Positions 11,964 through 24,900 of a DNA stretch of 64,000 nucleotides are shown here, piece after piece. The stretch spans positions 80,258-144,257 of the forward strand of contig SEMN01000944.1 in NCBI GenBank assembly GCA_005408345.1, given 5' to 3'. The notes beneath the pieces are model-generated. The model searched no databases. It was not told the DNA's origin and worked only from the letters and a program-made list of their open reading frames with translations. Within the stretch, counting starts at the first letter, position 1. Each line of letters opens with the position of its first letter. The translations under genes and the position numbers were made by a program. The stretch comes from Macquaria australasica. Lineage: Eukaryota > Chordata > Actinopteri > Centrarchiformes > Percichthyidae.

Positions 11964-13062
11964 CCTCACACATGACTGATGATGTCACAGCTGGTTTAGG
12001 ATCAGCTGACCTCACCAAGCTTGACTATGATGATGTCACAGCTGATTTAGAACCTCATTGGTCGTCTGCAGGCAGCTCTCTGATTGGCTGTTCCAGTTCT
12101 GTTTCCACATTTCAGCGACAGTTTGTGTTGAAATATTTCCTCTAAAGCAGAAACACGTGACACACCTGAAGGCCAATCAGAAGCCCCGCTGTTGCCTTGA
12201 CGACGACTCAGATCATTTCATTCATGTTTACAGACGATCAGAGATTATGTTCAGCAGAACCTTTTATTTATTGTCAGTTGTCTGAGTTTAAACTCTTCAG
12301 CTCCGTCCTCTTGGCTCTCTCTGGACGCTCCACCTGAAGGCAGCAACGTGCAACCACGGCAACTGTTAATTGATGGGTCACAGTTGCCATGGAAACTGTT
12401 CTTTACTCTCATTGGAAGATTGTTGGCAGAAGAAATTTGAGTCCATGTTTTCAATCATTGCAGGATGATGTTGAACTGTTAGTGCCTCTGTGGTATCCAA
12501 AGATCTGAGTGTGTGTGTGTGGACGGCCTGGAAAATGCAACAAAACACTGCGTTTTACATTTAAAGGATTTTCATTCAAATCATTTCAGTTTGCTTGACG
12601 TCAGTCAGCTCCAGTTTGACTTCGTTTCAAGCTGAATTTTTGAGTCATTGGTCAAAGAAAAGGTGCGACAGGAGCTGATATTAAAAATAATAATAATACG
12701 TTTTTCAGTTTATTTCTATCCGAATAGAGAGAATCCGAAGTTCAGTTAGGGTTTATGAGTTCAGTTCTTCATATTTAAACAATAGAAACACTAACACGGC
12801 AGCTTGTGCCTCACCTGGACTCACCTGTACCTGCTCAGTGTTCACACAGCTCCACAGGACAATTGAAGGACCAGTCTGGTTTCAAACCATCAATCAAGAG
12901 AAGCTGCTTCTCTTTGTGTTGGAGGATAACAGTGTACAGTTGTTCTGTTGGGTTTGTTTTTCTTAAATTTGTATTTTTGTACGTGTTGAAGAACCTCTGA
13001 TGTAAAAATGTGTTGTCTGGAGGCCTAAAGATGCCCCGCAATATTACACCAATAGAAATAAA
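11964..13062 (+). other. mga: mga 3' UTR
   Basis: Non-coding sequence after the TGA. It contains two near copies of GATGATGTCACAGCTG (about 11978 and 12031), the palindrome-rich CRE-like core TGATGTCA, and CACGTG at about 12155. It ends near the AATAAA at 13057. No coding exon seen. Confidence 0.65.
13057..13062 (+). terminator. mga: candidate poly(A) signal of mga
   Basis: AATAAA in the context AATAGAAATAAAGTTGG, about 1.1 kb after the mga stop codon. A later AATAAA at about 13349 is an alternative. Confidence 0.6.
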
Positions 13063-14640
13063 GTTGGAAAATGGACCTCGGACTCCTGAGCTGTACCTGT
13101 CAGTGTGAACGCACGTCTGCTCTCAAAATATCAAGTGGAAGAACTGAAGAACAGGACTGAGACGGAAGATAGAAAGTTTTTCAGTGTATGCGCCAGGTGA
13201 GCAATTGTTACTGGACTGAACGGGCGCCATGTTTGAATCTTTGGGTTCTTATAATACATCCATGGTTTGTGTTTTTGTTTTATAACAGCAGAGGAAGAAG
13301 AGATGCTGATTGGCTGTCGTCAGTGCGAGGACAGACAGTTAAGTTTTTAATAAAACGCTGTTTATCAACTTTGTGGACTGCTGTTGTTAGCATGCTAGCC
13401 ATGCTAGCTCCTGCACTGTCCTGTTCCGTCCTGCTTTTGGTCACAGTCACACCTGTAAATTTCACCAGGTGATTTTGGTCCAACTGCGACACCAGTCAAT
13501 ATATGGAATTGATTAGACTTCTGTCCAATCAGGTTACAGTCTGTCAATCACGTGATCATAGGCTCAGAAACTGTGGAAACATCTGGATTTTTTAATCTGA
13601 ATATATTAACCTTTATTTTTTTTTTATATATATATGTATATATGTGTGTGTCTATATATACGTATATTCACAATTGAAACATTCAGTTGCTTGTAATATT
13701 TTAATTGTTTTGGCCTTTCTTTGCTTCCATACATTTCAACACTGGCTTCTGAAAAGAGCAAATACATCACATTTTTGATCTACTTGAATTAAATAAATGC
13801 AATAAAAATGTCTAAATGAATAACTAGAAAAGAAAGATGTTCGTCGTAAAGCTGCAGTTCGTGTCTCGGCCGCTGGGGGGCGCTGCTGCTTCACGGTTCA
13901 CTGCAGCGTGGAGGCGTCACACACTACGACACCGGAAGTTAGGAGACTACCGTCAAAGTAAAAGCAAGGCGTTGGCGTGGAAACGGTAGTTTGTGTTCTT
14001 ATATTTCAAATAAAAGAAATGAGAAGAAGCGTACAGACGTATTATCAACAAACTACTTCAAATATCAAACAGACTGACTAACTGAGCGTGCAGTAGAATA
14101 ACCCTTTTCATAGGGTTAGATGTAGATTATATTATTGGATTATTATTACTGATGCATCAGTGTGTCAGCAGCATTTTACTGTCGCAGCTAATTTAACTAC
14201 TTTATAAACTAACTGCAAAAGCCTCAATCATACAAAATGATGTTTGCTGTAACTGGCTCCTAAAAACTTTACTTTTAAAAAGTAAAACTAAATCTGCCAG
14301 TGGAGGAAGAGTTTTTAGATTCCAGTTCAAATGAACTGAAGAACTGACTTCAGAAAATATTTGAAACAAATTGATTTGCATAGAAACAGGAAGCGATATT
14401 CTTTCTTTCCATGATTTGAGAAAATAAGATTTTTTAGGGAACAAATGAATCATAATTTAAAAGGTGATCACGTGTTTTATATCAAAATAAAATCTTAATC
14501 TGTAAAGTACTGCTGCCAGGTAAATATGTTGGAGTGGAAGTACAAAGTAGCATAAAATGGAAATACTCGCATAAAGTACAAGTACCTCAAAATCAAAAAA
14601 AGTTATTGTCAGAAGCGATCAGCCCTCGGGCCTCGCTGTT
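13063..14640. other. mga-mapkbp1 intergenic region
   Basis: About 1.6 kb without a supported gene. It holds a TA/TG-rich stretch (13620-13665), a CTCF-like motif and an ETS motif (13868-13939), and a short AAGTAC-type repeat fragment (14500-14590). Confidence 0.6.
13868..13884 (+). promoter_or_regulatory. CTCF-like motif between mga and mapkbp1
   Basis: GGCCGCTGGGGGGCGCT closely resembles the CTCF core GGCC-ACC-AGGGGGCGCT (remembered consensus) and lies in a short GC-rich island. A CCGGAAGT ETS motif follows at 13932-13939. Occupancy is inferred only from the motif. Confidence 0.4.
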
Positions 14641-14963
14641 TTATTCTGAAAAGCCTGGCCGGAAGTGTTTGTGTCATTGCCGCGTGCGGTGTTGACGCTG
14701 GCGGTCAGTCGGCTCAGTCCGGTCTGGCTCGGGTTGGATCCGCTTCGTGTCTTCGCTGCGGCGGAGAAATAAGATGCGGAGCAGCGGCGGAACAGGAGCC
14801 CGTGACCCGGATCAGTCCAGAACCAGAGCCAGGCTAGCTGAACCCTCCGGCCCGGCACGGCTCGGCTCGCAGACAGCATGACCGCAGCGGCAGCGGAGGA
14901 GACGGTGACAGAGAAAGGCTCCAGCCGCTGAGAGAGGCAGCTAGCCGGGCAGCTAACGGCGCG
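14640..14963 (+). promoter_or_regulatory. mapkbp1: GC-rich mapkbp1 promoter / 5' UTR
   Basis: The sequence turns abruptly GC- and CpG-rich from about 14640 and stays so through exon 1. CCGGAAGTG (14659-14667) is an ETS site typical of TATA-less housekeeping promoters; no TATA box is visible. The start ATG at 14964 is preceded by GCG. The transcription start cannot be placed exactly. Confidence 0.55.
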
Positions 14964-15083
14964 ATGACCGCGGAGGGAAGCGGCACGATCCGCAGCCGCA
15001 TCAAGAACCTGCTGCGGTCCCCGTCCATCAAACTGAGGAGGAGGAGCGGAACCGCGCGGCACAAAGAGGACCTCAGCGACAAG
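14964..15083 (+). CDS. mapkbp1: mapkbp1 first coding exon
   Basis: Forty codons starting MTAEGSGTIRSRIKNLLRSP, the conserved basic N terminus of MAPKBP1, ending phase 0 at DLSDK. The donor is AAG|GTACAC and runs straight into a CA repeat, giving a weak positions +3 to +6 match to GTAAGT. Confidence 0.9.
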
Positions 15084-15934
15084 GTACACACACACACACA
15101 CACACACACACTCTCACACACACACTCACACACACTCTCACACACACACACACACACACACTCTCACACACACACTCACACACACTCTCACACACACACA
15201 CACTTCTTATTCTCCCCTTACACATTATTTCTGAAAGAACTCTCTCCCTCATTCTTTGCCCTTCTCTTTATTCTTCTTTTTTGTTGATAAAGATCTTTAT
15301 TCTCTCTCTTTATTCTTTATCGACTTATTTTTGATCTCTCTGATTTTGATCTTCACACACACACACACACAGAGGCGGAGGGTCAGGCTGATAATGAGAC
15401 GGTCTCTACCAGCTGGTGTGAAATAAACTCGTTAAATCACTGAGATTCATCATGAAATGGCTGTTTTATATGAAGCTCATCAGACTCGGTGATGCTCTGT
15501 GTGTGTATTTAAATTATTCTCAGAATATCCGCGTGAAAGATGTGAAATATATTAGATGTTGGCTGCAGTAATGTAGGACACAGACACGTGGTTTTTTGCT
15601 TTACAAAAATATCTTTGTTTCCAAAAATCCATTCACTTTTAAATGACAGCCGTTGCTTTTAAAAATGTCTTAATTTACAAATAAAGTCCTAACTTTCCAA
15701 AAGTGTCCTCACGTTGTTAAAATGTCCTAATTTTTTATTGGTCCTCACAAAGATAGAAGCTGAAGAGCACACACACCTCCTGTGATCTGACTGCAGGAAC
15801 TAATACTGTCTCATTGATCTTCAATCTGAGTTTGTTGTAAATAAATCAATAGATTAATCATATTTGTCAGATCTTCTGTCCAACCAGTGTCCTGCAGGTT
15901 TACTGCACACTGTGAGGACAGTGAGATGGAGATT

Positions 15935-15970
<36 letters not shown>

Positions 15971-18900
15971 CATGCAGCAGACCTCTGCAGTGTTTCAGTT
16001 TGTTCGTCTCAGCTGGAATCAATAAAGTTTCAATCATCAGATCTCAGTTCAGTTTCTATCAGTTTGATGCATCAGAGGAATCAACACCAAACGCAGCTGC
16101 AGCCTGTTAATCTTCATCTTAGACTCAGTTTGGACTTTAAACTGTCCCACACCCAGTCCTGGACTGTCCTGGACTGGGTGTTCTGGGCCCTGACTGCAGT
16201 CCTGAAGGTTCAGTGAAACAGGATACAAAGCCAGTGAGTTTCCTGTCGGTCAGGTTGTTCCTGTCTGTTTGTCCCTTCAGGGCTTCTGTCCGTCTGTCAG
16301 CAGCTTCGTTCCTTCAGTCAGTAAAACTCCCAGAATGCTTTGTGTTGTGTTTGAGCTGCACGTCTGAAGAAAGACTGTGTGTGTGTGTGTGTGTGTGTTT
16401 TTCTTGTATCTTTACGAGGACCAGCTTGTGGACCTGGCACTGAGGACATTTTGTCTGCAGTAGTTCTCAACCTGAGGGTCAGGAGCCCCAAAAGGGTCAC
16501 GAGATGTTTAACAAGAGAAGAAGAAAACCACGACTCCTTGTGGCATTCAGGGTCCTTGTAAAACACATTTCAATAAGATGCAGCAAAGATATTTAAAAAG
16601 GTGAAAGATGTGATGTTTATTTTGCTTGTTTTATGAGTACCTTGATGAAACACGCGTCTCACAATAAAGTTGTTGTTTGCTTTGAGGAGCTCCACTCAGA
16701 CCGTTTCTCTTCTCGATGCACGATGAAGAAGCTGCAGTCGAGCCAGAAATCTCCCCTCTGCTTCTGGATTATTACAGGAGCTTTTTAAAACTCTTTTTTC
16801 TTGGTAAACTCTAAAAACAACCAATCAGAGACAGTAATATAATAATAATATAACACTGCTCACAGTCTGAAGACAGATACGACCTGTGTTTGAAACATGG
16901 ACCACCAGACTCCTTCAGGATATCAACACATTTAAGAACAAATATCCAAACGTACAGCTTGTCTTCGTCCTGTCAGAGGAGCCAGAGCTAAATGTTTCCT
17001 TTGATGCCGAACATTGGAAGAAAGTTTGCAGTAATACGTCTACAGTTAATTAACACCAAACTTCAACTGAGTACTTTACACTCAACATGAACTCTTTCTA
17101 TGGATCAGTTCTCTTCACATAATATGTGAATGAGACCCGACAACAAGAAAGAGCTACAGCTGTAAAAACATTTCTGTTCCAGTAGACAAGAAGACCGGGA
17201 CCCGGTCACTTCTATTCATCATTCAGACCCCCCCCCCCCATCGCTCTGCATGCCTGAGGACAAACACAAACTGTGTGTGTGTGTGTGCAGTAATGATCTC
17301 CTCTGGGGAAACTCTTCAGTCTGAATCTCTGACCTCAAACATCTGAGACTAAACACAACAACTGTGTTCTAACTATAGTATCTGCTGTAGTATCTGCAGT
17401 AACTGTAGTAACTGCAGTATCTGCAGTAACTGCAGTATCTGCAGTAGTATCTGCAGTATCTGAAGTAGTATCTGCAGTAGTATCTGTAGTATCTGCAGTA
17501 ACTGTAGTATCTGCAGTAGTATCTGCAGTATCTGCAGTAGTAACTGTAGTATCTGCAGCAGTATCTGCAGTAACTGTAGTATCTGCAGCAGTATCTGCAG
17601 TAGTATCTGCAGTAACTAGTATCTGCAGCAGTATCTGCAGTAACTAGTATCTGCAGTAGTATCTGCAGTAGTATCTGCAGCAGTATCTGCAGTAACTGCA
17701 GTATCTGCAGCAGTATCTGCAGTAGTATCTGCAGCAGTATCTGCAGTAACTGCAGTATGCAGCAGTATCTGCAGCAGTATCTGCAGTAACTGTAGTATCT
17801 GCAGCAGTATCTGCAGCAGTATCTGCAGTAGTATCTGCAGTAACTGTAGTATCTGCAGCAGTATCTGCAGTAGTATCTGCAGTAGTATCTGCAGTAACTG
17901 TAGTATCTGCAGCAGTATCTGCAGTGCAGCAGTATCTGCAGTAGTATCTGCAGTAACTGTAGTATCTGCAGTAGTATCTGCAGCAGTATCTGCAGCAGTA
18001 TCTGCAGTAGTATCTGCAGTAACTAGTATCTGCAGCAGTATCTGCAGTAGTATCTGCAGTAACTGTAGTATCTGCAGTAGTATCTGCAGTAGTATCTGCA
18101 GCAGTATCTGCAGTAGTATCTGCAGTAACTGTAGTATCTGCAGTAGTATCTGCAGCAGTATCTGCAGTAGTATCTGCAGTAAGTAGTATCTGCAGCAGTA
18201 TCTGCAGTAGTATCTGCAGCAGTATCTGCAGTAACTGTAGTATCTGCAGCAGTATCTGCAGTAGTATCTGCAGCAGTATCTGCAGTAGTATCTGCAGTAA
18301 GTAGTATCTGCAGTAGTATCTGCAGCAGTATCTGCAGCAGTATCTGCAGTAGTATCTGCAGTAACTAGTATCTGCAGCAGTATCTGCAGTAGTATCTGCA
18401 GTAGTATCTGCAGTAGTATCTGCAGTAGTATCTGCAGCAGTATCTGCAGTAGTATCTGCAGTAACTGTAGTATCTGCAGTAGTATCTGCAGCAGTATCTG
18501 CAGTAGTATCTGCAGTAACTGTAGTATCTGCAGCAGTATCTGCAGTAGTATCTGCAGCAGTATCTGCAGTAGTATCTGCAGCAGTATCTGCAGTATAGTT
18601 AGAACAGGATCAGCTGGTCTGTGCTGCTGCTTCCTGTCCTCAGGATTCACATGTTAGCACTAAAGCTAACAGCACTGTGACTTAATACACACACGTGAAA
18701 TTAAAATACATTTTTGATCAGGCGCCTGATGGAGGGGGGGTGTAGGATGCTAATCAGACTGTTCGTCAAACCCCTCCCCCTGAAGAGTTACTGTCCAATC
18801 ACAGCTCAGCAACAGTTACCATAGTGACAGCAGGCGTACACCAAAAACACAAGAGTGAGGATTTTACTTTACTGTTTTATTTTTCACGCTAACGTTACTT

Positions 18901-21900
18901 GTGTTTTTAACGTGTCTCGACCTGTAGAGCTACCTGTGTAGCTTGCGTTAGCACTGCTGTCAGCTGTCAGGTAGAGAACAGAAGGTTTTGGAAGGATGAC
19001 TGGAATGTGTATAATGTATCCGGACAGCGTGGCGCTGCGTGTGTTTTACATGGAAAGACACTGGGTGTGTTTACATTATCAGCTGGTTATTGTAGAAGCT
19101 AACAGGAAGTGTTAGCAGGATTTGAAGTGAAGTTGCTCTTCGAGGCTCAGCTGCCTGCAGGAAGTTTCCTGAAGGTCTGTGAGTCGGCAGGTTGGGTCAG
19201 ATATTTCATACAGTCACAGTTTGTGTCTGTAGATGGTGAAGAGAGGACCGGAGGTTCAGTCTAACAGCTCGTACTGACTCATCTCTGCTAAATAAAGTCA
19301 GCTGATGATTCATCTTAACGTGTTTTTATCAGTTTAACGTGACAGAACGAGCAGACGAATGTGAGGAAACTTCATCCAGAGAAACAGAGCTGAGAGGGAA
19401 AACGAGTGAAAACATAAATAGAGTTTGGTGCAGAGGGAGGGAGAGTCATGTGAGAGGAGGACACACAGTACAGACTCTGCTGTTGTTAGCTTAGCATTGA
19501 GCTGCACATCACTCTCCCAAACCACAGTGAATACTGCTGATTACATGCTAACAGCCGTGAGGTTCACAGCCTGCAGATCTGAGGGGAGAAAACGTTGGTT
19601 GGTTCTGCTGTGAACATGTAGACTGGAGTTAGACAGAAAGTGAGACGGGCTGAGTTGAGTCTGGTTTAAAGTGAGTCAGGCTGAGACAGAGAGAGAGACA
19701 CTGATGGACTAAACAACGATCTGATTGGACAGGAGACTTGTTATGGACAAGTCCAGACACTTCAGGACACTTTTTAGCAGCATGGAGCATGAAGTAAGTG
19801 TGTGTGCTGTGAAATCAGGTCGACTTAAAGTCCTTGTAAAGGGAATTCAGAGATTTGTTTCTAAACACATTATACATTGTTAGGAAATGAACTCTGAAAA
19901 CGTGAAAAGACTGAACTATATATCACGGAACTGTGGAATTAGTCCGTTAAACTGTTTTTCACCATTTTCTCGATGACACACTGGAGCCATACTGAGCATG
20001 GTGTTAAAAACACCTCACACATATATGGTTTCATTCTTAAAAAAACGTTCAGTAATTTCCTAAAACAAGAGGTTTAGGTGGTTCCAGCGGTTCCTGGAGA
20101 GGTAACAGGGTTCTTGACTAGTGGTTTCTTGAAGTGGTTCCATGTTAAGAGACTCCATGAGTATTTAAGAGATATCTTTGGGTGTTTTAGTGGGTTTTTG
20201 AGGGAGTTCAAGGGTATTTTATTGAGCCAGAAAAATAACATCTTTTCTTGAAGGGGTTCTCTCAAGAGCCTTTTACTCTAGTTGATGAAATTGAACCCCA
20301 CTATGTTCAGGAGTCTGGATTTATTGACAGTAAAAATCTGCTTTACTCTCTGACTGTAACTAATAATTGGTGACCTTTGCCCTCTCTAGGTGACCTTGGA
20401 GAAGGTTCTGGGTATCACAGCTCCAGGGAACCGAGCGCTGGCCTGCGACCCCCGAACTGGACTGTTGGCGTATCCTGCCGGGTGAGAAACACACTCATTC
20501 ATACCGTGATGGAAACCGTCAAGGGTTTCACCTCCCTGTTTCTGCAGCTGAGCAGTGAAAGTGTTGGGTGAAGTGTAAACATTAAAAATTGTTAGTTGCT
20601 TTTGAAAGGACTCGACTGTCAGTTGAAGTATAACCAGTGAAAGCAGTTGAAGTGTTAAGTGAAGTGTAAGCACAGGAGTTTAAATATCAGTTGAGATGTT
20701 CAAGCATTCAAAGCGTCAGCTGAGGTCTTAAACACCGAAAAGAGCTGAAATAAGCTGAGGTGTACTGAAGGAAAGGAAAAAGATTTATATATTAACTATA
20801 AACACTGAAATGAGCTGAAGTGCTAAAATGAGCTGAACTGTATACTAGATCATGAAATCATTGAAAGTACTGGAGTGTCAGATGAAGTGAAAAACTGAAA
20901 ATTGAGTTAAAGTTGAAAGTTAAGGAGTTTCAGTGCTGAAATCCGATGGAGTTGAGGTGTAGTGTTGAAGTCTGTTAGCTGAGGGGAGTTCAATGTTAAC
21001 AGGGAATTATTTTTAGTATAAACCTTGCAGTGTGTTGAAGTGTACTGAAAGTGGTTGATGTGTTAGTAATGTATTGTGATGTTTACCACATCACAATATT
21101 TGTATCCACGTCACTCAGTCCTGCTGCACAGCTGATTCTGTAGTGTGTGTATATATATATGTGTGTGTATATACACTGTGTTATTGTACTGCATGTTTAC
21201 CGTTGAGATGATCGTGTCTAGAAACTTCACACAGAAGATTAAACTCACAGGAAAGTAAGAATCAGCAGACTGTCACTCAGTGGTTCTCAGGACTGTAAAG
21301 GCTAATGATGTGATCAGATTATCAGATTAAACACATCATGTGTTTAAAGAGGCAACACACACACATACATACAGCGGTCCATTAGGAGCCATGGTACTGA
21401 TATTTACCACGAGGCACCGGTCTGCTGGCGGTCTGGAGGATTTACCCTTCAGCAAGGCACTGAACCCACAACTACCCAGAGGACTCCTGGAAAAGACTTA
21501 GTCCAGGGTTTTATGAGAGATCTTTTATGGGTTTCTTTGGGTCTTTGAAAGGGAACTCAAGGTTCTTGAGGGTTTTCAGTAGTTCTTGGGGGGTTATAAA
21601 GGAACATTGTAGTGGCTTCAGGGATTGTTGAGTCTGTGAGGGTGTTTCGGGGGGGTTAGACGAAGGTACTTGAAGCAACACCATGGGTTTTTAGGAGTTT
21701 TTATGAGACTTTTAGGGGGTTTCGAGGATTCTTGAGGGGTTCCAGGAGTTTTTTTGGGGGGGTCTCAGTGGTCTATAATAGGGGTTTTAGGAGGTCCATG
21801 GGTTCCTTAGGGGGTTTTACTGGATCCTGAAAAGTTTTAAGAGTTCTTGAGGTGTTCCCATTTGTTTTTCAAAAGGTGTGTCACATTGGTTTGAGGGGAT

Positions 21901-24900
21901 TCCAGGAGTTCTTGAGGGGTCTCCAAAGTCCTTTAAAGGGTTCCAGGGATCGGTGAGGTTGTTTCAGGGGGACAGGGTCACCGTTCCAGGAGTCTTTAAG
22001 GAGGTTTTAAGAATTCTTGAGAGGGTTCCAGGAGTTCTTGGGTAGGTGTCTCAGTGGTGTATCAGAGTCCAGGGGGTTCTTTCCTGAGCAGGAGGTTTGA
22101 AGATGTTTCCTGTGTGTTTTAAAGGGGATCTGTTTTCAGGGTTCTTGGATCCACTAAAGGAGTCTTTTCCATTCATGACAGTGTGGACATGTTGCAGGGT
22201 GGAGCTCAGTCAACAGATAAACTCTGGTGTCTGTAGGTTGAGTGAATGTTTGTGGCTCTGGTAAAGGTTAGTGTGTGCGTTGTTTGTTAAGTTGTCCTGT
22301 TAAAGGTTAAGGTTACATAACAGAGTTTAACTTTGCTGTTGTGACTCAGAGCTCAAACATTTAAAACACTTATAATACAATAGTATAAAGTTGTAAAGTT
22401 ATAATTCTACATCTTATTTTAAGTCTCCATTGAACAACTCAGCAGTGAGTTTTCAGGTGAAATTGTCAGTAAAGGTAAATCATCAGAAACCAATAGAACC
22501 AGTCAGACAGCAGTGTTGTCAGGTTGAAACGGACACATGGAGCCTGAAAGAGCAGATGACAGGACTGAGTTCAGTCTGTGTTTGAATCGTAAACAGGCCG
22601 ATGGGGGTTTGTTACAGTTTCTGAGAGACGTGTACAGGAAGTTTGTTGGATGACTTGATGACAAACCTTCGACCACAGTATAGATCAGTGACATCAGAGG
22701 TCAGGTAACAGACACTGTGCTGCTCATCCTGACAGACAGAGTTTGTTTAAATCTTTCTGGATGAGTTTGAACCCAGAGGAATGATGGGAATGTCCGAGGG
22801 CGAGCGGTGGAAGACGTCCAGCTTCCAGGTTTTAATTTCCTCCCAAACCACAGAGTCTCACAGAGCCGTCCGTCCAATCAGCTGTGGGCCTGGGAGGAGC
22901 GGGGCTGCTGATTGGACGGAGCTGTCAGTCAGTTTTTTTGTTCAAATCTAAAGGTTCAGATTCAGTTTACAGCTGAAGTGAAGCAAAGTGGGTCAGTGGA
23001 GCAACTGGAGGGGGGTTAATATATGTGGGGGGGGGGGATATTCATGTTACACAATGAATGAAATGTGACGGCAGTGAGAGAGAGAGACACAGAGAGAGAG
23101 AGAGAGAGACAGACAGAGACAGACAGAGTGAGCGAGAGAGAGACAGAGAGAGAGACAGAGAGAGACAGACAGAGAGAGAGAGAGAGAGAGAGCGAGCATA
23201 AAAACACGTGAAACTGAATTTAATGTCTGTATTTCACTGTTATTAAATTAAAACGCTCTCAGGTTAAACCTTCATACAGATTTCATGCTAAAAGGTGATG
23301 ATGAGACACTGATGACCTGCTTTAATCAAGTAATTAATTACTATACTATAATTATTATTGTTTTCTCACGGCCTGGTATGAAGCGTTCTGCGGCCCGCTG
23401 CCAGCCCACTGCCCGGGGGTTGGAAACCTCTGGTGTGGTATATATCAGCCGTGGAAGAAGTATTCAAATAATTTACTTAAATAAATGGTAATAACTTATT
23501 TGCATAAATGTGTTTTGTCATATTATATATTATTATTATAAATTATTGTAAAATACAAGAAAAGACAAGAAAGAAAGAGAGAGCGAGCACTGGTCTCCTG
23601 CAGCTCTCTCTCTCTCTGTGTTTTTCTTGCTGCATTGCAGATGTGGTTCAGGATGGGTTGGGTCGGTGGTCTCTGGTACAAACTGTACCTGAACACACGT
23701 TACACTGCTGCACTCTGTGTGTGTGTGTGTGTGTGGGGGGAAGACGAGGGCACCTTCCTCTGTGATATGAACGCGTCCTTTAAAGGACCATTCAGTGTGT
23801 TTTACGAACCTTTCAGCAGTTTTCAGTCTGATTCCTTCCAGACAGATGTTTACTGGCTGATGGAGGTAAACAGCTGGTGGAGCTGATTCTCCACTCGCTG
23901 CCTTTAAACCACCGAAAAAGTTACAGCCTCCTCATCGCTCCACACACGATGTTTTCAGCCCTTCACTTTGACTCACAGGCTTCATGTTCGGCAGCATTAT
24001 TCATCAAGTCTGTTTCGCTTTCATCCACAAACAACTTTGACACCCCAAACGTAAAAAAGGTTAAAGACGATCAGCAGGTTTGATTAATTAGTTTTACAGT
24101 AATTTAAAGATAAATTGATCATGAAAACAGTCACAGTGCAGCAGCTCATACAGCGATGATGATGATGGTGGATCTTTAAAGCTTCCTCATAGGGGGGGTT
24201 TTGTCTAAGATTAACAGCCGTGTGTGTGTGTGTGTGTGTGTGCGTGTTTGTACTACATCTATCCTTGTGAGGACCAGTTTGACATTTTGGGGACAGACCT
24301 TCAAAGGGCTGTTTGAGGGTTCAGACCTGGTTTTAAGGTTCAGGTTAGAATAGGGTTTAGGTTCAGTTTAGGTTAGGATTGGGTTGGGGTCTGGCATTTA
24401 GTTGTGATGGTTAAGGCGTCAGTATACTTCATCAGGACTGCTTGTCAACCCCCCCCCCCCACACACACACACACACACACACACCTACCTCACTGACTTC
24501 AGATAGATAGAAATACTGTGGATTTCCAACACAGTCAAACAACAACTCGTAATAAATAGTTCTGATCGAGCATGGCCCGACTCTCGGGGTAAGGGGCTAG
24601 CTAGGGGCATTATGTCAGTGAGGGTCCTCACAAGTATAGCAGTGCAAATGTGTGTGTGTGTGTGTGTTGATGAGGAAGAATATAATTGGTTGCTGACTCA
24701 CTTGGTTGCTCACAGTCAGCAAACACTTATCGGTTTGTTTGTTCATCTCCACACACACACTTCTGTCTGTCAGCCTGCTGACTCACACAGGGATTATACG
24801 TACGTGTGTGTGTGTGTCTGTGTGGGCGCTCAGCTGATTGTACATGTTGACCTGCATGAACACATCTAATCAGATCTGTGAGAGTTTAAAATGTGCAGAG

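Noticed and set aside
14834..15287. frames spanning exon 1 into the CA repeat
   Set aside because: The GT donor at 15084 ends the exon; beyond it the frame is just HTHTHT from the microsatellite.
17616..18650. 344-aa minus-strand open frame of LQILLQ repeats
   Set aside because: It is a translation of the GTATCTGCAGTA minisatellite; unit length divisible by three keeps it open, with no start context or homology.
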